This document shows, piece after piece, positions 53,075-61,276 of a stretch of DNA of 64,000 nt. The DNA lies in NCBI GenBank assembly GCA_024742275.1, contig JANSYS010000008.1, positions 117,979 through 181,978 on the forward strand, read 5' to 3'. How positions within the stretch are numbered: the first letter of the stretch is position 1; each line of letters opens with the position of its first letter. A program made the translations under genes and the position numbers. The notes under the pieces are model-generated. The model was not told where the DNA came from, did not search any database, and was given only the letters and a program-made list of their open reading frames with translations. The DNA is from Alphaproteobacteria bacterium. GTDB taxonomy: Bacteria; Pseudomonadota; Alphaproteobacteria; Thalassobaculales; Thalassobaculaceae.

Positions 53075-53530
53075 CTACCCCCCCAAACCGTCGTCGTCCA
53101 ACAGCCGGTCGATCGCCCGGCGGTCTCGCTTGGTCGGACGGCCCGATCCCTTCTCGCGCTCGGCGGGCGCCCGGAGCGCCGACGCATTCGGAGCGGCTCG
53201 ATCCGCCGTCCGGTCGGGGAGCGGTGCCAGATCCTCATAAAGCGCCTGGGCCTCGGGGGCTGGACCCCGGCGGGTCGCCAGGAACAAGACCCTGACCACG
53301 CGCAGATGCGGGCCTTGCGGAAACGTCAGCACGGCGCCCGTCCGCACCTTCTGGTGCGCCTTGGCGACCACGCTTCCGTCCATACGGAGGCGCCCTGCCG
53401 ACAACAGCGCGTTGGCCAGCGTGCGCGACTTGAAGAACCTGGCACACCACAGCCACTTGTCGAGACGCTGGGTCTGCGAGCCATTCTCGTCCTCGGCGCT
53501 CTCTTGCCCAACCCGCTTGGCTAAGCTCAT
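53075..53530 (-). CDS. hslR: RNA-binding S4 domain protein (Hsp15-like)
   Basis: A 151-residue S4-domain protein. QRLDKWLWCARFFKSRTLANALLSAGRLRMDGSVVAKAHQKVRTGAVLTFPQG is the S4 fold, matching heat-shock protein 15, which rescues stalled 50S-peptidyl-tRNA complexes. The C-terminal 55 residues are a charged Arg/Pro-rich extension (APAEREKGSGRPTKRDRR) characteristic of alphaproteobacterial homologues. Its ATG overlaps the helicase stop (ATGA at 53527-53530), so translation is coupled. Confidence 0.88.
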   Translation of the reverse strand: MSLAKRVGQESAEDENGSQTQRLDKWLWCARFFKSRTLANALLSAGRLRMDGSVVAKAHQKVRTGAVLTFPQGPHLRVVRVLFLATRRGPAPEAQALYEDLAPLPDRTADRAAPNASALRAPAEREKGSGRPTKRDRRAIDRLLDDDGLGG

Positions 53531-56500
53531 CCGTCCTTCTTGCGCATCGCATCGCGCAAACCGGCCAGGGCCGCGAACGGCGAACCCGGATCGATCTCAC
53601 CCTTGCGCTCAGGCTCCGCCGTATGAACCCGGGGCCGATCGTCCCGCCCGCGCCGATCGTCCCGATCCCGCCGCTTCGGCCCGCCCTTGCCGCGTCGCCG
53701 GTCGGAGCGCTGACCGTCGCCGTCGCCCTGGCCAGGACGACCTTGCGTCGGCTTGCCCTGCCCGGCAGCGCCCGGACCGCCCTTGGCGCTGTTGGCCGGC
53801 TTTCCTTGACGGCGAGTGTCGCCCGTCGCCGCGGCCTCGGCTCGTTGCTCGCCCTTCGCCTCCGCCGGGCGCTTTCCCCGATTGGCGCGGGGGCGGCGTC
53901 CCTCTTCCCGCCGACGGCGGGCGAAGAGCGGGACCATCACGACAGGCGCCGTCGCTTCGGCCTCCGCGGAACCGCCTTCAACCGGCGCCTCCGCCCCTGC
54001 GGCATCGACCGGACCGTCTGGGGCAGCCGCTTCGACGGGGATATCGGCGGGTGCCTCAGCCAGTGCGTCGGCCGATGCCTCGACTGGCGGCGGGGCGGCG
54101 CCGTCGGACGCCGTCGCCATTCCCGGGTCCGCAGAGGACACGACCTCACCGCTCGGATCCGCGCCCGATATGGAAACTTCCGGCCTGTCGCCTTCGCTCG
54201 ACGGCTCTACCGGCGACACCGTTTCTGTCGGCGCCTGCGGCATCTCGGTGTCTGTCGCGGCAGCCGTGTCCTGGACGGCTGTCGCTTCAGATCCTGCATC
54301 GGGTTCAGCCTGCGGAACACCGACCGGCAGGCTATGAGCGGGCTCATTCCCGGAAAGCTCACTCTCGGCGGGCTGGGCATCGACCGTCGCCGACGCGGTC
54401 TGCGGCGTCTCAGCCGGGCGCTCCCCGACCTTGCGATAGCCGAGGTCGTTGAGGATGGCCGCGAAGGTCTCGTGGTCGACGCCGGCAAGCGACAGCATGT
54501 CGGGGTTGATCGCGAATGGACCATTCCGTGCCGCCTGGCGGATCAGGGCGGCGATACGCTCCACCATGTCGATGCGGATCGCCCGGCCGCCCAGCCTCTG
54601 GTAGCCGAGGGCCAGGTCGTATTCCTTCGGCGTTTCCGGACGCCGTTCGATCTGTACTCGACCTTCCGGCGGCGTGCCCTCCTCGGGGAATCGGCCATGA
54701 TGAACCGACCACAGAAGGCCGCGCAGGGCGACCGCCTTGGGCTTCAGGAGCTGCGGGATATACAGGTTCTCCGTTCCCAGTCGAATGCCGACACGGGCGA
54801 GATCCTTGCGCCCCTGGTCGTCCAGTTCCTTGACCATCGCCCGCAACCCCTCGGCCGGCGCGTTGCCAAGGCCTTCCAGAACCTGAAAGACGATCCCGCG
54901 CGCCCCGCCCGAGAGGTCCGAGCGGTCGAGTTGCGTGAGCTGGGGCACGACGGCCTCCAGATGCGTCTCGGTCCAGGTTCGGAGGCGCTTCTCGATCCGT
55001 TCGCGCTGCGCCGGCTCAAGCATGTCGCTCTCGCGCACGCGCACGCCCGGACGCAGCGGCACGTCCCCGGCCACAAGATCCGCAACCGGATGACCCCGCC
55101 AGAAGAACACGCCGTGCCCGTCCAGCCTGAAGACCTCGTCCAGGTCGCTCTCCAGCCGCGACACGCGGCGCCCGATCTCGTCCGGCAGGACCCGGCGCGC
55201 CGCCGTCATCACCTGCTTCTCTTCTTCGGTATTCGCGGCATCGGGAACGAAGGAAAATCCCTCCAGATGCCCGACACGATGCCCCTCGACCGTTACCGTT
55301 CCGTCGCCGGATACGCCCGCCAATATCTCCTCCTTACCGCCCTTCAGCTTCCTCGCCAGAGTTGCCGACCGTCGGTCGACGAACCTGAGGGTGAGCTGTT
55401 GGTGCAACGCATCCGATAACCGATCCTCGATCGCGCGAGCCGTAGACTGCCAGTGTCCGGCGTCGTCGATCCAGTCCCCTCGGTGAGTAATGTAGGTCCA
55501 AGTGCGGATATGTGCGATACGTCCCATCAGGGTATCGATATCGCCCTCGGTCCTGTCGAAACGGCTCATCTGGCCGTTGACCCAATCGCTCGGTAGCTTC
55601 TCCTCGGCATCTGTCAGGTAAAGATACACCTGCGCGAGGAGACGCGCATGACTTTCCGTCAGATGCTTCTGGAAGTCCGGAATCTGGCAGACTTCCCAGA
55701 GCAGCCGGATCCGCGACTGGGAACTGGCGCGAACCGCGACGTCTTCCATGCGGGACAGCGCTTCGAGCGCCTCCTGATCTTCGCCGTCCCGCTTGCGGGA
55801 GAGAAAGTCGTGGTCGGGCCACTGCTCGAGCGAGCGCTTGAGATCGCGGATCGTCGAGAAGTCGAGCCGGTTGTTGCGCCAGGCGAGTTGCTTGAGAGCA
55901 TCGAATGTGTGGCTCTCGATCGCCATCACGGCCTCGTCGTCGAGCGGGGCGCAGTTCCCCGTAACCCCGAACGTTCCGTCGTTCATGTGACGGCCGGCGC
56001 GACCCGCTATCTGCGCAAGTTCGGCCGCCCGAAGCCGACGCGGGAAGCGGCCGTCGAACTTTCGGTCGGCGGCGAAGAAGACATGGTCGATGTCCATGTT
56101 CAGGCCCATGCCGATGGCGTCGGTCGCCACCAGGTAATCGACCTCGCCCTCCTGATACATCTGGACCTGCGCGTTGCGCGTGCGTGGGCTGAGGGCCCCC
56201 ATGACCACGGCTACGCCGCCTCGCTGGCGGCGCACCACCTCGGCAATGGCATAGACATCGGCGGCGGAGAACGCGACCACGGCGCTGCGACGCGGCAGCC
56301 GAGTCATCTTGCACAAGCCGGAGTAGCTGAGATCGGAAAGGCGGGGTCGGGTCTCGAACCGGGCGTCCGGGACAAGCCGCTTCAGCAGCGGACGGATGGT
56401 CTCGGAGCCCAGAAACATGGTCTCTTCCAGGCCGCGAGCGTGCATCAGACGATCGGTGAAAATATGCCCCCGCTCCTGATCGCCGGCGAGTTGGACCTCG

Positions 56501-56790
56501 TCGACCGCCAGGAATTCGAAGCGTCGATCCACCGGCATCGACTCCACGGTGCAGACGAAGTACCGCGCGTCGGGCGGGACGATCTTTTCCTCGCCGGTCA
56601 CCAGCGCGACGGCTCTATGGCCCTTTCGCGCGACGATCTTGTCGTAGTTCTCCCGTGCCAGAAGACGCAACGGGAAACCGATCACCCCATCGCGGTGACC
56701 GAGCATGCGCTCGATCGCGAGATGGGTCTTGCCGGTATTGGTTGGACCGAGAACGGCCGTGACAGACGCGGCAGGCGAGGCGAGAACCAT
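53527..56790 (-). CDS. SUV3-like DEAD/DEAH-type helicase with long disordered tail
   Basis: A 1087-residue superfamily 2 helicase similar to mitochondrial SUV3. Motif I is LGPTNTGKTHLAIERML, motif II FLAVDEVQLAGDQERGHIFTDRLMHARG, motif III FLGSETIRPLLKRL and motif VI ELAQIAGRAGRHMNDGTFG. Domains IV-VI and a SUV3 C-terminal region follow to about residue 810. The last ~270 residues are low complexity: an acidic Ala/Pro/Glu-rich part (about 820-940), then a Lys/Arg/Gly-rich part (about 945-1060), ending SPFAALAGLRDAM. Family role: RNA unwinding in degradosome-like assemblies. Divergent from htpG. Confidence 0.88.
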   Translation of the reverse strand: MVLASPAASVTAVLGPTNTGKTHLAIERMLGHRDGVIGFPLRLLARENYDKIVARKGHRAVALVTGEEKIVPPDARYFVCTVESMPVDRRFEFLAVDEVQLAGDQERGHIFTDRLMHARGLEETMFLGSETIRPLLKRLVPDARFETRPRLSDLSYSGLCKMTRLPRRSAVVAFSAADVYAIAEVVRRQRGGVAVVMGALSPRTRNAQVQMYQEGEVDYLVATDAIGMGLNMDIDHVFFAADRKFDGRFPRRLRAAELAQIAGRAGRHMNDGTFGVTGNCAPLDDEAVMAIESHTFDALKQLAWRNNRLDFSTIRDLKRSLEQWPDHDFLSRKRDGEDQEALEALSRMEDVAVRASSQSRIRLLWEVCQIPDFQKHLTESHARLLAQVYLYLTDAEEKLPSDWVNGQMSRFDRTEGDIDTLMGRIAHIRTWTYITHRGDWIDDAGHWQSTARAIEDRLSDALHQQLTLRFVDRRSATLARKLKGGKEEILAGVSGDGTVTVEGHRVGHLEGFSFVPDAANTEEEKQVMTAARRVLPDEIGRRVSRLESDLDEVFRLDGHGVFFWRGHPVADLVAGDVPLRPGVRVRESDMLEPAQRERIEKRLRTWTETHLEAVVPQLTQLDRSDLSGGARGIVFQVLEGLGNAPAEGLRAMVKELDDQGRKDLARVGIRLGTENLYIPQLLKPKAVALRGLLWSVHHGRFPEEGTPPEGRVQIERRPETPKEYDLALGYQRLGGRAIRIDMVERIAALIRQAARNGPFAINPDMLSLAGVDHETFAAILNDLGYRKVGERPAETPQTASATVDAQPAESELSGNEPAHSLPVGVPQAEPDAGSEATAVQDTAAATDTEMPQAPTETVSPVEPSSEGDRPEVSISGADPSGEVVSSADPGMATASDGAAPPPVEASADALAEAPADIPVEAAAPDGPVDAAGAEAPVEGGSAEAEATAPVVMVPLFARRRREEGRRPRANRGKRPAEAKGEQRAEAAATGDTRRQGKPANSAKGGPGAAGQGKPTQGRPGQGDGDGQRSDRRRGKGGPKRRDRDDRRGRDDRPRVHTAEPERKGEIDPGSPFAALAGLRDAMRKKDG

Positions 56791-56864
56791 GGGCGAGACT
56801 TACGACGCGGTCCGTTCAGTACAGCCCCCGGCATAACACATAAGCGGCGCTGCGGAGAGAAGGT

Positions 56865-56893
56865 CTTGCAGGCGCCCTCCATCGGCCATATCT
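56865..56893 (+). promoter_or_regulatory. Sigma-32-like heat-shock promoter of htpG
   Basis: CTTG (56865-56868), 17 nt, then CCATATCT (56886-56893) matches the alphaproteobacterial RpoH pattern CTTG-N17/18-CyTATnT, with one mismatch in the -10. It lies about 46 nt before the htpG ATG, in the divergent spacer with the helicase gene. Confidence 0.55.
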
Positions 56894-56938
56894 CGGAACG
56901 GCCCCGACAGTCACAATAGCAACAACGGACAGATAGCC

Positions 56939-58825
56939 ATGGCTGCCGAAACCAGATCTTTTCAGGCCGAAGTATCGAAACTTCTGCACATCGTTGCGAA
57001 CGCTCTATACAGCGAGCGCGAGGTGTTCCTGCGCGAGCTGATCTCCAATGCGGCAGATGCCTGCGACAAGCTCCGATTCCTGGCGCTGTCGACCCCGGAC
57101 CTCACTGCCGACGACGCCGCTTTCAGGATCCGTATCGCCGCCGACGAGAAGGCGAAGACACTCACCATTTCCGACAACGGCGTCGGCATGACCGAGGCGG
57201 AACTGCACGAGAATCTCGGCACGATCGCGCGGTCGGGCACGTCGGCGTTCGTGGACGAGATGAGCGGCGACGCCAAGAAGGACACCAGCCTCATCGGCCA
57301 GTTCGGCGTCGGTTTCTATTCCGCCTTCATGGTCGCCGACAAGGTCGAGGTGCTGACCCGGAAGGCTGGCGAGAGCACCGGCTGGTTGTGGACCTCGGAC
57401 GGTCTCGGCGAGTACACGGTGGCTCCCGCGGAGAAGGCGGCCCGTGGGACGATCATCACCCTGCACCTCAAGAAGGATGCAAAGGAATTCCTGGAAAAGC
57501 AGCGGATTCAGACCATCGTCCGCACCTACTCCGACCACATCCCCTTCCCCGTGGTCTTCGTGGACGGCGAGGACGAGGAGACCCTGAACCAAGCTTCCGC
57601 CCTCTGGACCCGGCCGAAGAGCGAGATATCGGACGACGACTACAAGGAGTTCTACCACCACGTCGGCCACGCCTTCGACGACCCGTGGATGACCGTCCAC
57701 TGGAAAGCCGAAGGCCGCATTGAGTATCACGGCCTACTGTTCATCCCATCGCAGCGTCCGTTCGACCTCTTCCACCCGGAGCGCCGCCACCATGTGAAGC
57801 TCTACGTCAAACGGGTATTCATCACCGACGAGGTCGAGGGTCTGGTGCCGACCTGGCTGCGGTTCCTCAAAGGCGTGGTCGATTGCGAGGATCTGCCGCT
57901 GAACGTCAGCCGCGAGATGCTGCAGCACAACCCGGTCGTGACCACGATCTCCAAGGCGCTGACCAAGCGGGTGCTGGGCGATCTCGCCAAGAAGGCGAAG
58001 AAGGAACCCGAGGCGTATGCCGCCTTCTGGCGGAACTTCGGCGCGGTGCTCAAGGAAGGGCTCTACGCCGATGGGGCCGAGCACAAGGACGCGCTGCTCG
58101 ATCTGGTCCGGTTCCGCTCCAGCGCCGGTGAGGACCTGGCAAGCCTGGACGGCTATATCGAGCGGATGAAGGAGGGTCAGGAGGCCATCTATTACATCGC
58201 CGCCGAGGACGAGGCCGCCGCCAAGGCCTCGCCGCAGCTTGAAGGCTTCCTGAAGAAGGGCGTCGAGGTTCTGTTCCTGACCGACCCGATCGACGAGTTC
58301 TGGGTCCAGACCATGTTCGACGGGGTCAAGGGAAAGCCGCTCAAGTCCATCACCCGCGGCGGTGCGGACCTCGCCGGCATCAAATCGAGCGAGGCGGACT
58401 CTCCCGAGGCGGCCTCAAAGAAGGACGACGCGGACAAGGATGCCGGTTCGGTCGACGGTCTGATCGCCTCGGTCAAGCTGGCCCTGGGCACCACCGTCAA
58501 GGATGTCCGCACCACCGACCGCCTGTCCGAGAGTCCGGTCTGCCTGATCGCCGACGAGACCGACATGGACATGAACCTCGAGCGTATGCTGCGTCAGCAC
58601 AAGCAGCTCGACCAGGCGGCGCCCAGGGTGCTGGAGGTCAACCCGGAACACCCGCTGATCCTGGGGTTGGCGAAACTGATCCAGAACGGCAAGACCGACG
58701 GCATCGACGACGCCGCGCATCTGCTGTTCGAGCAGGCGCGGATCCTGGAGGGCGAGCCGGTGAGCGATCCGAAGAGCTTCACCCGTCGCTTTTCCGACGT
58801 CATGGTCAAGGCGCTCGGCGCGTGA
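56939..58825 (+). CDS. htpG: Molecular chaperone HtpG (Hsp90)
   Basis: A 628-residue bacterial Hsp90. The N-terminal GHKL ATPase domain shows FLRELISNAADACDKLRFLAL (Asn/Asp ATP lid), ISDNGVGMTEAEL, LGTIARSGTSAF and IGQFGVGFYSAFMV. The middle domain shows LYVKRVFITDEVEGLVPTWLRFLKGVVDCEDLPLNVSREMLQ (catalytic Arg and QxxxN-like region). The C-terminal dimerisation domain has ETDMDMNLERMLRQ. The length is the family norm. Its promoter resembles sigma-32 sites, and a strong hairpin lies downstream. Confidence 0.97.
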   Translation: MAAETRSFQAEVSKLLHIVANALYSEREVFLRELISNAADACDKLRFLALSTPDLTADDAAFRIRIAADEKAKTLTISDNGVGMTEAELHENLGTIARSGTSAFVDEMSGDAKKDTSLIGQFGVGFYSAFMVADKVEVLTRKAGESTGWLWTSDGLGEYTVAPAEKAARGTIITLHLKKDAKEFLEKQRIQTIVRTYSDHIPFPVVFVDGEDEETLNQASALWTRPKSEISDDDYKEFYHHVGHAFDDPWMTVHWKAEGRIEYHGLLFIPSQRPFDLFHPERRHHVKLYVKRVFITDEVEGLVPTWLRFLKGVVDCEDLPLNVSREMLQHNPVVTTISKALTKRVLGDLAKKAKKEPEAYAAFWRNFGAVLKEGLYADGAEHKDALLDLVRFRSSAGEDLASLDGYIERMKEGQEAIYYIAAEDEAAAKASPQLEGFLKKGVEVLFLTDPIDEFWVQTMFDGVKGKPLKSITRGGADLAGIKSSEADSPEAASKKDDADKDAGSVDGLIASVKLALGTTVKDVRTTDRLSESPVCLIADETDMDMNLERMLRQHKQLDQAAPRVLEVNPEHPLILGLAKLIQNGKTDGIDDAAHLLFEQARILEGEPVSDPKSFTRRFSDVMVKALGA

Positions 58826-58881
58826 GGCTCGCCAGGCCAGCAGGGGTAAGACCTGCCGGTAGCGATCGGGTCCTATGGAAG

Positions 58882-58906
58882 CCGCGATCCGGGTTGCGGA
58901 TCGCGG
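58882..58906 (+). terminator. Hairpin terminator downstream of htpG
   Basis: CCGCGATCCG/CGGATCGCGG, a perfect 10-bp stem with a 5-nt loop, 57 nt after the htpG stop. The following sequence (TCCTCG) is only weakly T-rich. Confidence 0.5.
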
Positions 58907-58965
58907 TCCTCGATCCATTTCCCTGACGCCGCCGCGCTGATGCGGTGGGTGATCTGGAGACCCGG

Positions 58966-59499
58966 ATGCGTCTGCTCGTTGCCTTGACCCTGCTTCTGCT
59001 GCCCGGTACCGCCCTGGCGGATGCCTGCGGTCCGCGGCTGGTCGTGACCTTCAGCGAAGGCGCCCCGACCGATCGCTTCACCCTCTTCAACAAAAGCGAC
59101 CCCGGCTGGGCGATCACCGAGGTCGAGATCGACCTGAGCAGCAGCCGTGGCCGTCTCATCTTCGACGTGACGGAGCGGGGCGCGGGCCTGAGCGTGTACC
59201 AGCCCTACCAAGAAGCGTCCGGCACGGCGGCGGCTTCGGGACGATCCGAGGTCACGGACGGGGACACGGTGATGAACCTGACCTTCAGCCGGTTCCAGCC
59301 GGGAGAGGAGTTCGGTTTCACCATCGACCTGGATGACACCGCCGGGTTCTCGCCGACCATTGTCTCGTCAGACGAGATCGCCGACGGCCAGGTGCGCGCC
59401 CGCTTCACCTCCCAGCGCGGAACGGCCGAGAAAGAGGGCGTATTCGAGGACAACAGAAAAGCGGATACCGGCCGGCTGGAAGCCTGTTTCGTTTCGTAG
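58966..59499 (+). CDS. Exported hypothetical protein, 'aggregation factor core'-like
   Basis: A 177-residue protein with a clear signal peptide (MRLLVALTLLLLPGTALADA, cleavage after ALADA) and a beta-rich mature part. The mature part has RFTLFNKSDPGWAITEVEIDLSSSRGRLIFDVTERGAGLSVYQPYQ and TDGDTVMNLTFSRFQPGEEFGFTIDLDDT. From memory this resembles proteobacterial proteins annotated as aggregation factor core, which have the same LIFDTT..GAGVEVYQPF and FTIDVDDT blocks; their function is unknown. The ATG at 58966, with GGAG just upstream, is preferred over a GTG at 58945. It is convergent with znuB, 18 nt away. Confidence 0.55.
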   Translation: MRLLVALTLLLLPGTALADACGPRLVVTFSEGAPTDRFTLFNKSDPGWAITEVEIDLSSSRGRLIFDVTERGAGLSVYQPYQEASGTAAASGRSEVTDGDTVMNLTFSRFQPGEEFGFTIDLDDTAGFSPTIVSSDEIADGQVRARFTSQRGTAEKEGVFEDNRKADTGRLEACFVS

Positions 59500-59517
59500 G
59501 TTTCACGATCCTCTCCC

Positions 59518-60315
59518 TCACCGGCCAAGGCGCACCGTCGGTAGCGCCAAGCTCACACCGAACAGCAGGATCGCAGCCACCACGATGGACGGACCCGAGG
59601 GTGTGTCCCAGTGCAGCGAGGCAAACAGCCCCAGCACGACCGCCAGAACGCCGGTGGCCGCGGCCAATCCCGCCATCGCTTCCGGGGTTGTGGACAAGCG
59701 CCGCGCCGCGGCCGCCGGAATGATCAGCAGGGCGGTGATCAGCAAGACCCCGACGACCTTCATGGCAACAGCGATCACCAGGGCCATCAGCAGCATCAGA
59801 ACCAAGCGCGCGCGCCCGGGGCGCATGCCCTCCGCCGCCGCCAGGTCGGGATGGACGGTGTCGGCCAGGAGCGGCCGCCAGATCCAGGCGAGGCCTGCAA
59901 GAACGACCGCGCCTCCGGCCCAGATCAGCACAAGATCGTCGGCGCCGACGGCCAGCACATCGCCGAACAGGAGGGCCGTCAGGTCGATCCGAACCCATGT
60001 CATCAGCGCGACCAGAACCAACCCAACGGCCAACGTTCCATGGGACAGCAGACCCAGCAGGGCGTCGGTCGACAGCGCCCCCCGGCGATCGAGCAGAAGC
60101 AGGGCGCCGGCGATCGCCGCGGCAACGGCGAACACGCCGAAGACCGGCGCGATCTGAAGCACCAGGGCGAGCGCCACGCCGAGCAGACCGGCATGGGCCA
60201 TCGTATCGCCGAAATAGGCCATGCGTCGCCAAACGACGAAACAACCCAGCGGACCGGCCGTCAGCGCCACACCGATCCCCGCCAAGAGGGCCCGTACGAA
60301 GAAATCGTCAAGCAT
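59518..60315 (-). CDS. znuB: High-affinity zinc ABC transporter permease ZnuB
   Basis: A 265-residue ABC-3 family permease with seven to eight hydrophobic segments. PLGCFVVWRRMAYFGDTMAHAGLLGVAL (the coupling-helix region) and MKVVGVLLITALLIIPAAAARRLSTTPEAMAGLAA are family-typical. It forms the inner-membrane channel of Zn2+ uptake. The ATG at 60315 overlaps the znuC stop (60308) by 8 nt, so it is translationally coupled; longer in-frame extension reads antisense over the znuC His-rich tail and is rejected. Confidence 0.93.
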   Translation of the reverse strand: MLDDFFVRALLAGIGVALTAGPLGCFVVWRRMAYFGDTMAHAGLLGVALALVLQIAPVFGVFAVAAAIAGALLLLDRRGALSTDALLGLLSHGTLAVGLVLVALMTWVRIDLTALLFGDVLAVGADDLVLIWAGGAVVLAGLAWIWRPLLADTVHPDLAAAEGMRPGRARLVLMLLMALVIAVAMKVVGVLLITALLIIPAAAARRLSTTPEAMAGLAAATGVLAVVLGLFASLHWDTPSGPSIVVAAILLFGVSLALPTVRLGR

Positions 60316-61186
60316 GGCCGGATCGTTGCCTGTCGTGGTGGTCGTGGTCGTGATGATGTTCGTGTCCGTCCGTGACCGTCCCATCGGCGTGCCGGATACG
60401 GCCGTCCGGCAGATGGGTGTGGTCATGCTGGTGCCGGTACACGGCAAGGGTGCTCGCCGCCCGGCCGCCGAAAAGGCGCATGTACTCCGGGTTCTCCGCC
60501 ACGCTCTGGGGAGTCCCGCGGCAGCAGACGTGACCGTTCAGGCAGACAACCGTATCGGTCTCCGCCATGACCACATGCAGGTCGTGGGAGATCAGCAGAA
60601 TGCCGCACCCGGTCTCGTCTCGGATCTGCTTTATCAACGCATAGAGCGTGACCTCGCCTGTGAAGTCGACGCCCTGGACCGGCTCGTCCAGGATCAGAAG
60701 ATCGGGACGGCGAACCATCGCACGGGCCAACAACGCCCGCTGAAACTCGCCGCCCGACAGCGACTGCGCCTCGGCCTCGGCCAGGTGGGCGATCCCGACC
60801 GCGTCCAGCGCGGCGTCGATTTCCGCCGCTCCGTACCGGCCGGTCAGGGTCATCATGCGGCGGACGGTCATGGGCAGCGTCCAGTCAATCTGGATCTTCT
60901 GCGGGACATAGCCGATCCGCACGCCCGCACGCGTGATCGCCCGTCCCTCGTCCGCCCGAACGATACCGGCGGCGACCTTGGCGGTCGTCGTCTTGCCGGA
61001 CCCATTCGGTCCGATGAGGGTGACGATCTCGCCAGGGCGCACATCGATGTCCACACCACGCGTCAGCCAACGGCCCGATCGGTGGACCCCCACGCCTGTA
61101 AGACTGACCAGCGGTTCGCCCGAGCGATGCTGCGGGACTCCCGGATCACTTGCCGGCTCGGGCGCCGAGGCGACGACGTCGGTCAT
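60308..61186 (-). CDS. znuC: Zinc ABC transporter ATP-binding protein ZnuC
   Basis: A 292-residue ABC ATPase. It has Walker A LIGPNGSGKTTTAKVAAG, Q-loop RIGYVPQKI, signature LSGGEFQRALLARAM, Walker B DLLILDEPVQGVD and the switch His in LLISHDLHVV. The last 45 residues are strikingly His/Asp-rich (HQHDHTHLP... and HEHHHDHDHHD), a putative Zn-binding tail. The start is the ATG at 61186. Divergent from znuA with a Zur palindrome between; znuCB form one operon. Confidence 0.94.
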   Translation of the reverse strand: MTDVVASAPEPASDPGVPQHRSGEPLVSLTGVGVHRSGRWLTRGVDIDVRPGEIVTLIGPNGSGKTTTAKVAAGIVRADEGRAITRAGVRIGYVPQKIQIDWTLPMTVRRMMTLTGRYGAAEIDAALDAVGIAHLAEAEAQSLSGGEFQRALLARAMVRRPDLLILDEPVQGVDFTGEVTLYALIKQIRDETGCGILLISHDLHVVMAETDTVVCLNGHVCCRGTPQSVAENPEYMRLFGGRAASTLAVYRHQHDHTHLPDGRIRHADGTVTDGHEHHHDHDHHDRQRSGHA

Positions 61187-61244
61187 GCTTCCGTCTCTCT
61201 GTTGTCTCTTGCACTCAGATATGACAGCGGCTATGAATATCCGC

Positions 61245-61265
61245 AACGTTATAATATAACATTTC
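61245..61265. promoter_or_regulatory. Zur operator between znuCB and znuA
   Basis: GTTATA-A-TATAAC (61248-61260) is a perfect 6-1-6 palindrome embedded in a sequence closely matching the enterobacterial Zur consensus (ATGTTATAnTATAACAT). It lies 12 nt before the znuA ATG and about 60 nt from znuC, so zinc-loaded Zur should repress both directions. Confidence 0.88.
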
Positions 61266-61276
61266 GGAGATGCCCG

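Noticed and set aside
53623..55419. 598-codon frame antisense to the helicase
   Set aside because: Low-complexity shadow of the disordered helicase tail, without coding evidence.
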